A stretch of DNA of 64,000 nt from Gnetum montanum. Lineage: Eukaryota; Streptophyta; Gnetopsida; Gnetales; Gnetaceae. Of this stretch, positions 53,440 to 64,000 are shown piece by piece. Location: the NCBI GenBank assembly GCA_015680685.1, contig MNCI01020931.1:1-64000 (forward strand). Direction: 5' to 3'. Within the stretch, counting starts at the first letter, position 1. Each line of letters opens with the position of its first letter. Position numbers and translations under genes: made by a program. The notes below the pieces were generated by a model. That model saw only the letters and a list, made by a program, of their open reading frames with translations, ran no database searches and was not told where the DNA came from.

Positions 53440-54520
53440 TAGTTCATTAGTATGTACCTAATGTAGATGAATTGCATGTTCTCTAGGATGCTCATGAGGG
53501 TCCTTGTGTGGGCCATTATGATGGTAGGATACTATTGACTCATAATCTTCGAGGATGCCCACCAATTTGTCTGATCTTGTAAACACTATCAACAAGATGA
53601 TGGGAAAACAACACAAATGGAGGATTCTCAATAGTGGATTCAACCACTAAAATCATTTGACATATGGAACATAGATTTCATGGGTCCCATCACACCCATG
53701 TCAATGAGAAGGCATATATAATTTTAACCATTGACTACTATACCAAATGGGCATAAGCAGTAGCTGTCATCGACTGTACATCATCCATTGCTACTTGATT
53801 TATATAACAAAATGTTGTGAATAGGTTTAGGGTGCCACGTGCACTAATTTCTAACAACGAAACCCATTTTACAAGTGCCAAATTTTAAAAACTCATGCAA
53901 CGCTTGGAGGTTGAACATAAATTAACAACATCCTATCACCCCCAAGCCAATGGTCAAGCAGAAGTGACTAACAGGGAGATTACAAATATTCTAATAAGAA
54001 CTATCAGCAATTATAGGAGAGATTGGAGCACAAAACTCAATGATATCCTTTGGGCCTACTACTCAACATGGAAACTCCATATCAACTAGTCTTCCCATGA
54101 GTTGGTATATGGAGAACTTCCAATGCTCCTAATTCGATATCAGCTTCATACACTTTCAACATCCTATGAGCTGGATCTTGACCTAAGTCTGGCATAAAAG
54201 AAAGACTGATCAACCTCAATGTGCTAGATGAAAATTGATTAGTAGCCTTATTTTTGAATGAAGTACACAAGTCATTCAACAAGAAATATCATGATCTTAA
54301 AATATAGAAAGTAAAATTCCAACCAAGAGATAAGGTTCTCTATTGGAATCCCACACACGTACCACAAAAAACCAAATTTTAAATGTTGTAAAAGGAACCT
54401 TATATAATTAATGAAGCCTTTCCTTCTAGGGCCATGATCATATACAAACCTAAAATCCTAAACAAAAATCAATTGGTTAACATCCAATAGATAAAGCCTT
54501 TCCATGTGCCAAAGTAAGCT
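53440..54520 (+). pseudogene. A3 integrase
   Basis: HHCC-like remnant (CVGHYDGRILLTHNLRGCPP, about 53500-53565), catalytic core with TIDYYTKWA (first Asp), VPRALISNNETHF (second Asp changed to Asn), and SYHPQANGQAEVTNREI (53925-53980, Glu intact). This is followed by RRDWSTKLNDILWAYYSTWK, SHELVYGELPMLL and a degraded C-terminus FSIGIPHTY. Two stops in the core and several after it show decay. Its C-terminal half is the counterpart of the fragment in X. Confidence 0.85.
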
Positions 54521-55128
54521 AGTGCAACAAATACCTCAATGAATGGGCAACCACGCTCAACTTTTTAAATCTTCTCCTTCCAACTCAGTCATAGGGGAGA
54601 TGGCCATCCATGTTAATCATCTATGTGGCTCCTTAGTTTTTCTATTTTTTGTTTCACATTTTTATCTTTGCAAAGAGTTTATTTTACACCTTTTTGATTT
54701 TGAAACTTCTTCCTATTTTACACCATTTTTTATTTTACAACATCATTAGTATATTTAAATCTTTCTTGGGTGTTTTACACTTTCTTATATATTTTACTTT
54801 ATTTTAGTGTGATTTTCTAATTTCTTGTTAATAAACATGCTTTGTGCCAATAGGACACAATGGTGCTATATCTTTTACTAATGATGGTTTGTGATTAATG
54901 CTTTTTTTGCTAATGTCTAGTTTCTATTTCTAAATTGTATTGTCGATGGCTAAGTCATGGTTTCTTTTTCATGGGACAAGCAATGATTCCACGACATCCA
55001 CACATCCAAAAACTCTATGGTTTTCCTTGTTTTGGAAGTTTGAGGTTCTTTTTCATTAAATAAAATTTTAATATATTTTTAACCTTGGTAGTTTCCCAAA
55101 TTGGAAAGGATTCAAATATTTGCACATG
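54521..55128 (+). other. A3 3' non-coding region, first part
   Basis: Plus-orientation counterpart of the A1/A2/X 3' regions. It starts with the polypurine-like CTCAGTCATAGGGGAGATGG (54580-54600) and is followed by T-rich tracts. It is interrupted near 55128 by the candidate solo LTR. Confidence 0.65.
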
Positions 55129-56231
55129 GTGTTGAAACACCACAAACTTTTGGGTCTCAACATCTTTACTGCAGATTTTTCTAAGTGTCAAAACAATGGC
55201 ACTTTCAACACTCTGCTACGCTACATAGCGTAGCACCATGCTATGCTACATAGCGTAGTGTAGTGTAACACCTTGTAATGCTACACTGTTACGCACTATT
55301 CCAAGATGTAACACGCTGCTACACTGCATAGCATAGCACCCTGCTACGCTACATAGTATAGCATAGTGTAACACCCTGTAACACGACGTTGTTACACACT
55401 GTCACATAATGTTACACACTGCTACGCTACATAGCATAGCGTAACACCTTGTAACGCTACACTGTTATGCATTGTTACATGATGTTATGTGCTGTTACGC
55501 ATTGTTACTTACTATTACACATTGTTACCTACCGCACTGCCACATGGCGCCAGATCTACATTTTGGGCTAACCCTAGCCCTATAAATACCTTTGCACCCT
55601 CTTTGAAAAAAAAGGGGGCGGAAAAAAGAAAAAGAAAAAGGAGGAGGCTTCCATTTTCTTGACCGACAAAAGCAGTTGGCATTTTCATTTTTGCATTTGA
55701 CATTTTAGCATTTTGGCACTTAGCTCCGTGGGTGAGCGAGACCCAGAGCACGCCACACCAACAGGGAGGCACAACTACATCACATGGTATACTGTGACCA
55801 CCAACCCAAGAGGCACAATTTATCATAGTGAGCACTAGATTTCATAGTCCAACACCATCGAGGCTATGATCCTACTCCTACTATTCCTATTGTACACTTT
55901 GTGTACCTGTACCCTTTTTCAGGGTGATGTATCTTTTTATTCAAACTCTCTTTTTGGCTAATTACAACATTTATTTGGCATTGTTAAGCATTAAATTGTG
56001 TTCACTGCCTTGTTACACACTTTAGCATGTTTCTACAGCTATGCACATTGCATTTTCTTTTATTGTTTGCAAAAGGGTTATTGTATATTGATTAAGTCCC
56101 TGTCTGATCGACCAAACCGTTCAAGGCATCCTAAATCCATTTTCTCTAGCATTGCCCTTGCATGGATTTCTGGGTAGGCTGTGTACCTAAAGACCTCTCA
56201 GTGTTTCTAGCCACCGATGTTTTCTGTTGCT
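55129..56231 (+). repeat. Candidate solo LTR inserted in A3 3' region
   Basis: A3 non-coding sequence homologous to X breaks at about 55128 (after GCACATGG) and resumes at about 56232 (GTGTGACTTCAAAGGG). The intervening 1.1 kb starts TGTTGAAACACC and has a TATA box CCCTATAAATACC near 55580, followed by a purine-rich leader. The right end and target duplication are not clear, so the boundaries are approximate. Confidence 0.45.
55205..55530. repeat. Palindromic CTACGCTACATAGCGTAG repeats
   Basis: About 320 bp of imperfect repeats based on CTACGCTACATAGCGTAG and GTTACGCANTGTTAC, each largely self-complementary, in the U3 of the candidate solo LTR just upstream of its TATA box. Confidence 0.75.
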
Positions 56232-57000
56232 ATAGGTGTGACTTCAAAGGGACTTAATACTCTTTATACTCTTCTACTTGCTCAAGTGCATAACTATTTT
56301 CATAGACTTTGCATGTCAACCAATAATAGAAAGTTGAATAAAGTCTTTGCATGGTGTGGTTCCCATCAAAAGAAGAAAAAAACAAAAAACAAAATAAGAA
56401 AAAATTAAAAAACATTATGAAAATTCAAAGCACATCCCTTAGACAAATAAAAGGGCTACAAGCACTACTTATGGGACTAGAAAGACATGTTACCCATGCC
56501 TGAAGGTCCCCTCTAACTAAGGCCCTCTCTTTCACTTCCTACCTCTCTTTTTTTCTCTATATGGAATGGTGCTTATTCTATGGGAGCACTCTTGTGTCTT
56601 GAGGGGATGGATTGATCTTAGAGTGGTGATACAAAGTCATTGGAAGTGGTTGGTTTTGGTCTAAACTAAGGATGGATCTTCTCAGGTCATTTAAACACAA
56701 ATCCATAAGGAACTTCTTATGACCTCAATTTGGAATTCTATTCCACCTTCTCCATCATCCATCTAAGCTATCCATAACTCACCTCACTGCTAGTGTCCAT
56801 GTTCTTAATTTAGTACCTTTGTCTGACGTACTTGAATTCTTGGGTAGAATCTTCTAGGTTTTGGTCCTTAACTTCCATCAAGCATTAATGACCTATGGGA
56901 TCCATAGACTCCTTAGGTTGAGGTTATGCAAGGGTAAACAAGGCATGTGCTTGATATGGAAGGGATCCACTTGCATATCTCTTGGTTGGGTTCACTAAGC
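56232..57000 (+). other. A3 3' non-coding region, second part
   Basis: Reverse-complement match to X 33230-33900. It includes GCATGGTGTGGTTCCCATC (56350), CATGTTACCCATGCC (56480) and a diverged form of the conserved block at 56895-56975. Confidence 0.65.
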
Positions 57001-57470
57001 ACCTTATCCTTAGGCATTCTTATAATCAGAATCTTTCGTACACCCATCTTCTACATCAAACCATGTGCTCCTTTATATATTTTATTCAATACACATATTC
57101 TCCATGAAATTTTTGAATTTTTGAGCTTTCAAAGATCCTCTTCAATGATTTCATCATATTCTTGGCTCTTCTGGGACTCCAGGAACTCCAAATTCATTCA
57201 AAAATTCATTATCTTTTCCAAGATGTTCAAGTTTGAAAATTTTATTTACAGAGCCCCATTGATGGATCCCATGCATATACATGGCCTCGTTAATGTAGCA
57301 TAAAAATAGTATAAATATGTGCAACCCCACTTTGCAATTTTCACATTTGCTCACAAACATCAAGGAAGTTTTTCAAATTTTTAGAGCCCATAACTTCCTA
57401 ACCATTTATCCAAATCACTCTATACTTTGACCCTATAGCTATTGAAGGTAAGCTCTTAGTCGTGGGGACC
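57001..57470 (+). other. LTR-like segment and internal polypurine motif
   Basis: 57240-57320 contains CCCCATTGATGGATCCCATG and AGTATAAATATGTGC, close to the U3/TATA part of the A3 LTR. It may be a stray LTR piece. At 57450-57470 CTCTTAGTCGTGGGGACCAC is the middle polypurine-like motif of the family. Confidence 0.45.
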
Positions 57471-57699
57471 ACAAATGTGCTATTTTTTATAGAAACATTT
57501 TTTCCATTTTTTTCCATAAAGGTTTAATTAAGAAATCAACATTTAAACACCAAATTATAGAAGTTAAACTCTTCCAACAATCTCTAGTAACACTTATGAT
57601 GAAAATTAATTAATAAAATAAGAATAAAATAATCAATCTTCCATGGTCCAACCTTAGCCAAGTGTAACTAACTAACAAGATAAGGTACTCAAATATTCA

Positions 57700-60300
57700 A
57701 AGTTACACATTATATCTACTAATCCATGGATGTGTTGTGACTATAGATGGCACTGAAAGGCAAACACACATAGGAAAGAGGACCATCTCAACAAAGATAG
57801 AAAAAGCCAAGAATAGAAAGAAGCCAAGAACAAGCCTAGGAAGAACCACTTGCAACCCACACCACAATTCCTCTTAGAGAAGAGGTTGAGGTGAAATTTA
57901 TTCGTCGAATTTCAGAACTAGTAACAACAACAAAACATTCCCACTAGGATGAGGCACTAACTCAGTAAGAAAAACTTGAGGTGACCTTGATAGAAACCTA
58001 CCTGAATTAAATCAAATCAAGGGAGATCTAAGAAATAGTGCTCCAGTACTTAACTTTGGCCATTTCTTAGAGCAAGCACCTAAACAAGTATAGGATCAAC
58101 TAAAGATCTCTCCCATGTGACCAATTATCACCTTCATCAAAGAGTGGTACATGGGAGAGACATTCTTATTTTGAAACAATATGCAAGCTAGTTCAACAGT
58201 CAAAATCAAGGGCATCTCAGTGTCCTACTCAATGTAGGCCATTGCTGAAGTGCTTAGGTTACCAAAACTAGGAAAAATCTCACTAAGATTCCAATGTAGG
58301 AAAACCCTAGCATCAAAAAGAAATGGATGTGAGGATTGACCACAAGGAGTACAATGTGTTCACACTGCAAAAAAGAAGTCACTACAAGATTGTGGCCTTT
58401 TAGCTAAATCTCACAGTGAGGCCCAGCAAAATCATTTCTCTTTTCTGCCCATGCATGCACTACTCTGAGTGCGAGATTCCCTGTCAACCTTCCACATCTG
58501 ATCTATCTAGAGATAGAGAAGTGGTTTGAAGAGAATGAATATGGAAGGAAGACACTCCCCTTTCCATGCCTCATCAAGAAACTCTATTACAGGGGAGGAA
58601 TAGTTTGTTATACAAATGATGTTGTCAAGCATGCTCCAACCACCAATTGGATGGAGATGCTGAAAGATAAAATGCATGTAAAAATCATTCAAGAAGACGA
58701 GAAACAACCACCACCTCTACCTACCACTCAAATAATTATGTTGGACATCACTGCAATAGTCTAATGATTACATGAATACTAAGAATGTCTCTTAAGTGAA
58801 CAAGAGCAACAAGCAAGCATGAGTGGTGGGAACCCATCTATGTACTAGTTAGTGATGTGTCACCTAAATGAGGTGGCCTAAATAGTCAGCCTGATGGGGG
58901 GAGGTGCATCTATTTTCTCAACCCAACGAACATAATTTTCTATGAGGTTGAATCTTAGCACTAGAGAAGTCATAGTATCTCTTGCAAAATAACATACACT
59001 TCCAAAAATCTCTAGGAATACCATGGCCTTCTTGGCATGCTTAGAGGAAGGTGAGGGGGCAATAGTGTTGGTGATGTAGCACCAAGAATAGAAAATAGCA
59101 ACAGAGATATTTGTTAATAGAAGTTCCAAAACACTCAATGCACCTATGATGTATGTACTAGATATCACTACACTCAAAGATGTGTAGACGTCCATAGGAA
59201 CCATAAGCGGCAAATTAAATGCAACACAGCATGAAGAACTGTTGGATTGACTAGTGGGAACTAGGCAACTTCTTCCAAATATCTTTGATTTTTTGAATAT
59301 TATTTCTATAACCTAGTTGGAGCTGCTAGAGGCAAGGGGCAAAAACATCATCTTAGAGAGGCAACTCAAAATAGCCACGGAGCTGAATAAATGCTTGGCT
59401 ACTAAAGTTGCTAAATTAAGAGCCCAAATTGCCAACCCTACATTTCTCAACCTAGCATTGACAAAAGATGAAGCTTTTGAATAGTTTCACACTAGACTAA
59501 AAGGAGTCAAGAATGCAATGGAGATGACGGTATTCTACCGATCCTTGGCAAAGGCTACCCAACACAAAATTCAAAAGGCCTTAGCTTGACCCACCAAGAG
59601 AATGTGCAATTGACCATAGAGAGCCATCACCTATAAAATGTTGATGAGCATAAACAACAATTGATCAACTTCATCCATCAATAACAAGAGCAACTGGCCA
59701 AAGTGCACATAGAGCTAAGGATATTGGCAGCTAAAAATAGGAACCTCTCCATGGAGACGGTTCATGCACTTCACCAAAAAACTATAATAGAGGTAGCCTC
59801 CTGGAAATTATAGGCTATCAAATTTGAGAGATTCAAGGATCATTATAGAGATTAGGTCATTCTACAGAAATAAGTTAATGAAAATCACATCTAGTTGGAA
59901 AAGGCAAAAGTAAATGAAACCCTATAGCAACTCCAACAATAAAGAGAAGTTTGGCAACCTATCGTTGATGGGATAGATTTCTATAATAAGGTGAAAATCT
60001 GCATGAAGGAGTTTCACATTGAGGAGATGATAGAATACAAGGAGCTTGCCAATATCCTATATGCAAATCTGGCTATGTTGACTACCAAAAAATCATGGTC
60101 AGAACTAGAGAAGCAAGTGGCTAGCTCGTACTTGTTGTATGAGGCTAAGTTCAAGCACCATAAGGACAAGGACACCAAGAAAAAGCTTACGGTGGTAAAC
60201 ACAAAACTCAAGGTTCTTAAGGATAAATACACTGATTAGAGATCTACTACCAATAACTTGGCCAAAATAATACATGACTACCAAGAGCTACAAAACACAA
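57700..60300 (+). pseudogene. A3 accessory coding remnant (PF20167-like domain plus coiled coil)
   Basis: Decayed coding region between the middle polypurine-like motif and the 3' end, absent from A1, A2 and X. N-terminal part: FIKEWYMGETFLF, VKIKGISVSYSM, AIAEVLRLPKLG (about 58140-58290), then SARFPVNLPHLIYLEIEKWF and LPFPCLIKKLYYRGGIV (58460-58610). These resemble the 'putative plant transposon protein' domain. C-terminal part is charged and helical: NIILERQLKIATELNKCLA, then an open 82-codon stretch (59991-60239) rich in Lys/Glu with heptad-like Leu. It sits where env-like ORFs occur in Athila, but I see no clear signal peptide or fusion segment. Function unknown. Confidence 0.6.
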
Positions 60301-60828
60301 TCAAGATGTTCAATGTCAAACACAAACAATTCACTACCTGGTTTGTCAATGTTAAGGAGGTATTCCTAGTAATGCCCTATCCATGGGATATCCCCATTCC
60401 AACCCATATTAGTAATGTTGCATGAATTGTACATAGTCCCTTGAGTAAGGAGAATAAAATTAAGGCATTATTGAATGTCTTTCACCTTCCACCAAAGGCT
60501 ATAGCCATAGCAAGATAGCCATAGCCACCGCATGTGCTCAAAGCTGGCAAAGATCCTTTAGAACCTTAGGAACCTCCATCACCTAGGATTATTTGATCTT
60601 CTCAACTACCTTCATGCCATTAGAGGATGTGCTATCCAGTTTTGAGTAGTCATGTCAAGGTGTTCAATTTTGTGTGAACACCACAATTTTTTGTAATGTC
60701 ATTGATTTGTACACTCGAGCACTCAATTTGTTAAGTTAGTTTCTTATGTCAAAAGTTAGTCAATAATCCAATACCTTTCCAATTTTGTAAAGGAACTCGA
60801 GGAGGAGTTTTCATTAGTTGTGGAAGCA
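60301..60828 (+). other. A3 3' end and polypurine tract
   Basis: Non-coding sequence. 60780-60828 aligns with the segment before the other 3' LTRs: GGAACTCGAGGAGGAGTTTT, then the decayed polypurine tract TTAGTTGTGGAAGCA before TGATGAATC. Confidence 0.65.
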
Positions 60829-61788
60829 TGATGAATCATTATTATATCGCATTGATGGATCCCTATTGGCATGGCCTTACCAACGAGGCCATGTCAATGT
60901 GGCCCCATCTACATGGTGTTGCCTCATTCATGGGGCTGCATCAGCATAGTGTTTGTTGCATCTATGGGGCCCCATCAACATAGCATTCTAATAAAGTCTA
61001 TAAATATGTGCTCACCAACCATGTTTATGGCATGTTTGGTGATAGTTGTAGTAGAGCTCTTGCAATTTTGTCATTGAGAGTTACAATATTTTTCTCTAAT
61101 TGCCCACAATGGGAGTCAAAAAGTGTATAGATCTTTATTCAAGCACTATTGTACCTAAAAATACTAGTGTAAATGGCAATAAAGATGACGCTTTTGATCA
61201 AACCTTATAGTACTTAGAATAGATTAATGATTCATTTATGCATTTCTTGTTTTCATTAATTATGCAATTAATTAAGCTAAATTGGATTTCAATTAATTAG
61301 TTAATTAATTAAGATAAATAGATTAAACACATAAGTATGACCACTTCGAGCATAAACATGTATTTGCTTGGTAATCCCATCAATGTTATTGCTTGGTTTG
61401 CCTAGTAGCATAGTGCTTCGTAACCCTAGAAATGGATACATGGGTTCAAGACATGCACAAAAAGTGGAACTGGATGCTTATGTTAGGATTAATTAGAGAT
61501 TAGTTAATTAGTTAAATCAAATTAGTTATTAAATTACTTCCTTTCTCTATTTTAAGTACCAGGAACATAAAACATAAAATAATAAAAATCATATGCCTTG
61601 ATTACACTTAACCATACCTTGCGCATCATAAGTATAATTGCGAAGACAACAAATGACTATTACACAAAGTTTGCTTCTTATAAGACTAGTGTACCAAAAG
61701 AAATAGAGTCCGTAGAATTCAACCAGATTATGTGTGAATGCTTTGTGATTTGTATAATTGGATGTAGAGGTACCTTGGCAACACATCA
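60829..61788 (+). repeat. A3 3' LTR
   Basis: 960 bp, collinear with 29612-30556: GGCCCCATCTACATGGTG near 60900, TATA in TCTATAAATATG near 60997, GGTAATCCC near 61370, and GGTACCTTGGCAACACATCA at the end. The ATTAC duplication follows. Divergence from the 5' LTR is considerable, which fits A3 being the oldest layer. Confidence 0.85.
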
Positions 61789-61793
61789 ATTAC

Positions 61794-62422
61794 TATCATC
61801 AACATCATCCTAGTCCTATTCTAATAAAATTGAGTTAGCTAAACATTAAATTCACCACATGTAAATTTTTCCTCTTTGAGCAAAACTAGCAATATCTATG
61901 ACAAGGGATTAAAAGGAAAAATCCCATGATAAACACTAAGAATAACTTCTCTAAAGAGTAACTTCTCTTGATGCAAGATAGCAAAATACTAAGAATGAAA
62001 AAGATTTTTGTAGTAATATTTAGAGCCAAACATGCTACCTATATTCATCTACTTTTTTATTTAGACTTCCTTATAAAGAAAATTTTGACTCAAAATAGCC
62101 AAACCTCCAAAAGGTCTTCCACAATCTACATTTCTTTTCTAAGAAAAAGATAACATAAAAAATTTTAAAACAAAAATTTATAGAAAGTCTTTAGTTTCTT
62201 ATATCTCAATAATACGAGTCTAATTAGCAATTAGATTAGTTGAATTGATTATAAATTGATTTTCAACCTATTGTTAATCATAGAAAAATAAAATATAAAA
62301 TAATAAAAATCATTTGCCTCAGTCTAGACTAAACCATGAAACGATGGGTTCTTTACTAGTTCTTCAAGATAACTTTTGGTATTCTCTAAGGAAACCAACT
62401 ACTAGATGGTTCAATTCTCTAT
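61794..62422. other. Right flank of A3 with LTR-like remnant
   Basis: AT-rich. 62210-62380 contains AAAATAATAAAAATCATTTG and CTAAACCATG, words found in plus-oriented Athila-like LTRs, so A5 probably inserted into an older LTR. No gene is seen. Confidence 0.4.
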
Positions 62423-63226
62423 TGATGAGCAACGAGGTATCCCTATGCTCAACCATACAAATATGAGCATACATGCATGATCTGGTCAAATTCCAAGAAC
62501 TAAGTGCTTATGCGTCTTTGTGGAACAAGGATCGGTTAGTCAATCATTGTCTTCCCAACCTTGTATAGCACAATTGTATGGTTAAGTAAACTTGAGGTAC
62601 ATGATTTTTATGGCTTTTATATTTTTATGTCCTAGTGCTACAAATGGAGGAGAGAGATAAGTAACCAATTTAATTTAACTACTAAACTATGCTTTAACTA
62701 GTCCTAACACCAGCATCGGTTCTTACTTACCATACACATCCTGAACCAGTGCAACACTACTAGGATCACCAAATGCTAATCGTTAGTGGGTTACCAAGTG
62801 TTGCACACATGCTCAAAGTGGTCATACTTAGTGTGGTTACTTAGGAGAGTTGTAGGATGAGAGAGAGAACATTAATTAACTAAGGAAAGAATTAAGTAAC
62901 ATTAATTAATCTATTCTGAATGTTGTAAGGTTTATCACAAAGTTCATCTTTATTATCGTAAACAAGGTATGCTTAGGTACACAATGCTTGAATAAAGATC
63001 CGTTCACTTTATGACTCCTACTACGGGCACTTAGAAATAATTCTATCTCTAAAAAGGAAAAAAGGCAAGAGTTTGGATAAGGAACTAAGACTAATTGCCA
63101 AAACCAAGTGCACCTGCCTCTTATTTATAGGCAACGAGGCAGGTCTCAATATCAAATGCTCGATATCGCTTGGAAGGCCCTGATATCATGGATGCGATAT
63201 CGTGGTCCTGATATCATGGTTCATCA
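62423..63226 (-). repeat. A5 3' LTR
   Basis: 804 bp from TGATGAGCAACGAGG to GTTCATCA. It has four GATATC words (63163-63215) and a minus-strand TATA near 63120-63130, followed by the polypurine motif at 63227-63242. Confidence 0.85.
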
Positions 63227-64000
63227 TACCCCCATGACTGAATGAAAACTCATCCTCAAGTTCCTTACAAAATATTGGAAAGGTATGAGATTATTAACTG
63301 AATGACACTGACAATGGAACGGGATGACAAACTCAAAGTGCCCTATGAATAGATCTAACAAGCATATTACAACATTGGTGTTCATGCCCATTATGGTGAA
63401 CACCGTACATAAATGACATCTAGGCTCTTATTTGATAGCTTGAAGAGAGAGAAAAGAAAATAAGGCCCATTGCTGCCAATGCCAAGATTGTGCCTTCCAT
63501 TATTTATCCATAGCCACATGACCAAACTTGTTCCTTTCGTAAATGCTCTAGCTCTAATCCATCATGAGTGCTCCCTCCTATCTCAGTTCATTGTTCATAT
63601 GATCACCATCTACACACATAACATAGTCACAAATTAGCAAGGATAGATAGACCACAATGCAGTTGATACCTTGCCTCAATATAAAGCACATTGGCTAAGT
63701 TGTGGTTATGGCAAATACTGGGTTAGAGGTTTATTATTGGTGACTACCTAAGGTGTAGGGGTGAAACAAGTAGTATAATGGAAAAATTTGTGATAGGGCC
63801 TACATGACTAAGAGCAAACCTCTAGTAGCAATAAGATGGAAAAAATAGAAGGAATAAGAAATATGAGAGAAATAACAATGGCAATGCCAATAAAATGGAT
63901 GTCATGGATGGGGATGAAATGAGAAATGGCTAATTGCAAAGAATGTTAAAGGGAAAGAACTTAACAATTGCACCATAAAGCAATGCTAGTGGGTCCTCCC
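63227..64000 (-). mobile_element. A5 internal 3' region, cut by window edge
   Basis: Collinear with the 3' non-coding regions of X and A2. The middle polypurine-like motif is degraded (63795-63812), and the conserved block starts at 63985 (GTGGGTCCTCCC) when the window ends. The coding part lies to the right, outside the window. Confidence 0.75.

Larger units (their letters stand above)
29612..61788 (+). mobile_element. A3: 32-kb nested Athila-like element
   Basis: Outer boundaries are proven by a perfect ATTAC duplication (29607-29611 and 61789-61793) next to LTRs that start TGATGAAT and end ACATCA/TCATCA. A3's own parts are the 5' LTR, primer site, gag start, protease-RT-RNase H-integrase, long 3' non-coding DNA, an accessory coding remnant, polypurine tract and 3' LTR. 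Foreign material is LTR Y, piece X, T2 with A2 inside it, and a probable solo LTR. Excluding those, A3's own sequence is very roughly 11 kb, the size expected for an Athila element with pol. Part of the region 34926 onward could belong to Y instead. Confidence 0.8.

Noticed and set aside
58878-59213. 111-codon minus frame with hydrophobic stretches inside the accessory region
   Set aside because: The plus strand carries the protein-like segments before and after it. The minus frame has no recognisable domain.
1-64000. Endogenous pararetrovirus or other integrated virus
   Set aside because: All RT, RNase H and protease segments sit in LTR elements with primer sites and target duplications. 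I saw no movement or coat protein.

Overview
This is non-genic, repeat-dense nuclear DNA of a seed plant with a large genome. I infer a gymnosperm from the very old, deeply nested Ty3/gypsy elements and the low-GC filler, but no host gene in its native locus is present to confirm this. Nearly every base belongs to an LTR retrotransposon of two lineages. The first is Athila-like: elements A1, A2, A3, X, Y and A5, with LTRs beginning TGATG and ending CATCA and a tRNA-Asp-type primer site. The second is Tat-like: T1, T2 and T3, with a primer site reading TGGCGCTAGAAGGAGGG. I see no intact autonomous element and no tRNA, rRNA or CRISPR.

Layout. 1-14450: T1 on the minus strand, a decayed gag-pro-RNaseH-RT-RNaseH element whose gag is cut by the 6.9-kb element A1 (4338-11261, target duplication AAAGG). 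14828-26220: T3, minus strand, 11.4 kb with 2.6-kb LTRs and only gag-pro inside. 26226-29611: AT-rich flank with a LINE reverse-transcriptase remnant and an old LTR. 29612-61788: A3, plus strand, an Athila-like element expanded to 32 kb by nested insertions and flanked by a perfect ATTAC duplication. Inside A3 lie LTR Y, the minus-strand piece X, the 16.2-kb element T2 (35965-52158, target duplication CATTT, splitting the RT domain) and a probable solo LTR. T2's own 3' LTR is split by A2 (42358-49440). 62423-64000: A5, running off the window.

Most striking result. The two elements with giant LTRs carry pieces of host genes inside the LTRs, so each piece is present twice. T2's LTRs hold a complete 137-codon frame for the RNA polymerase III subunit RPC9/CRCP in sense orientation, and beside it an antisense leucine-rich-repeat receptor-like gene fragment. 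T3's LTRs hold an antisense fasciclin-like arabinogalactan protein (FAS1) fragment. T2, T3, A1 and A2 all keep gag and protease but lack reverse transcriptase, RNase H and integrase. They therefore look like non-autonomous elements mobilised in trans by relatives such as T1 and A3, which carry pol remnants.

Reading the nesting as a clock, A3 came first, then T2 inserted into A3, then A2 into T2. A1 is younger than T1.
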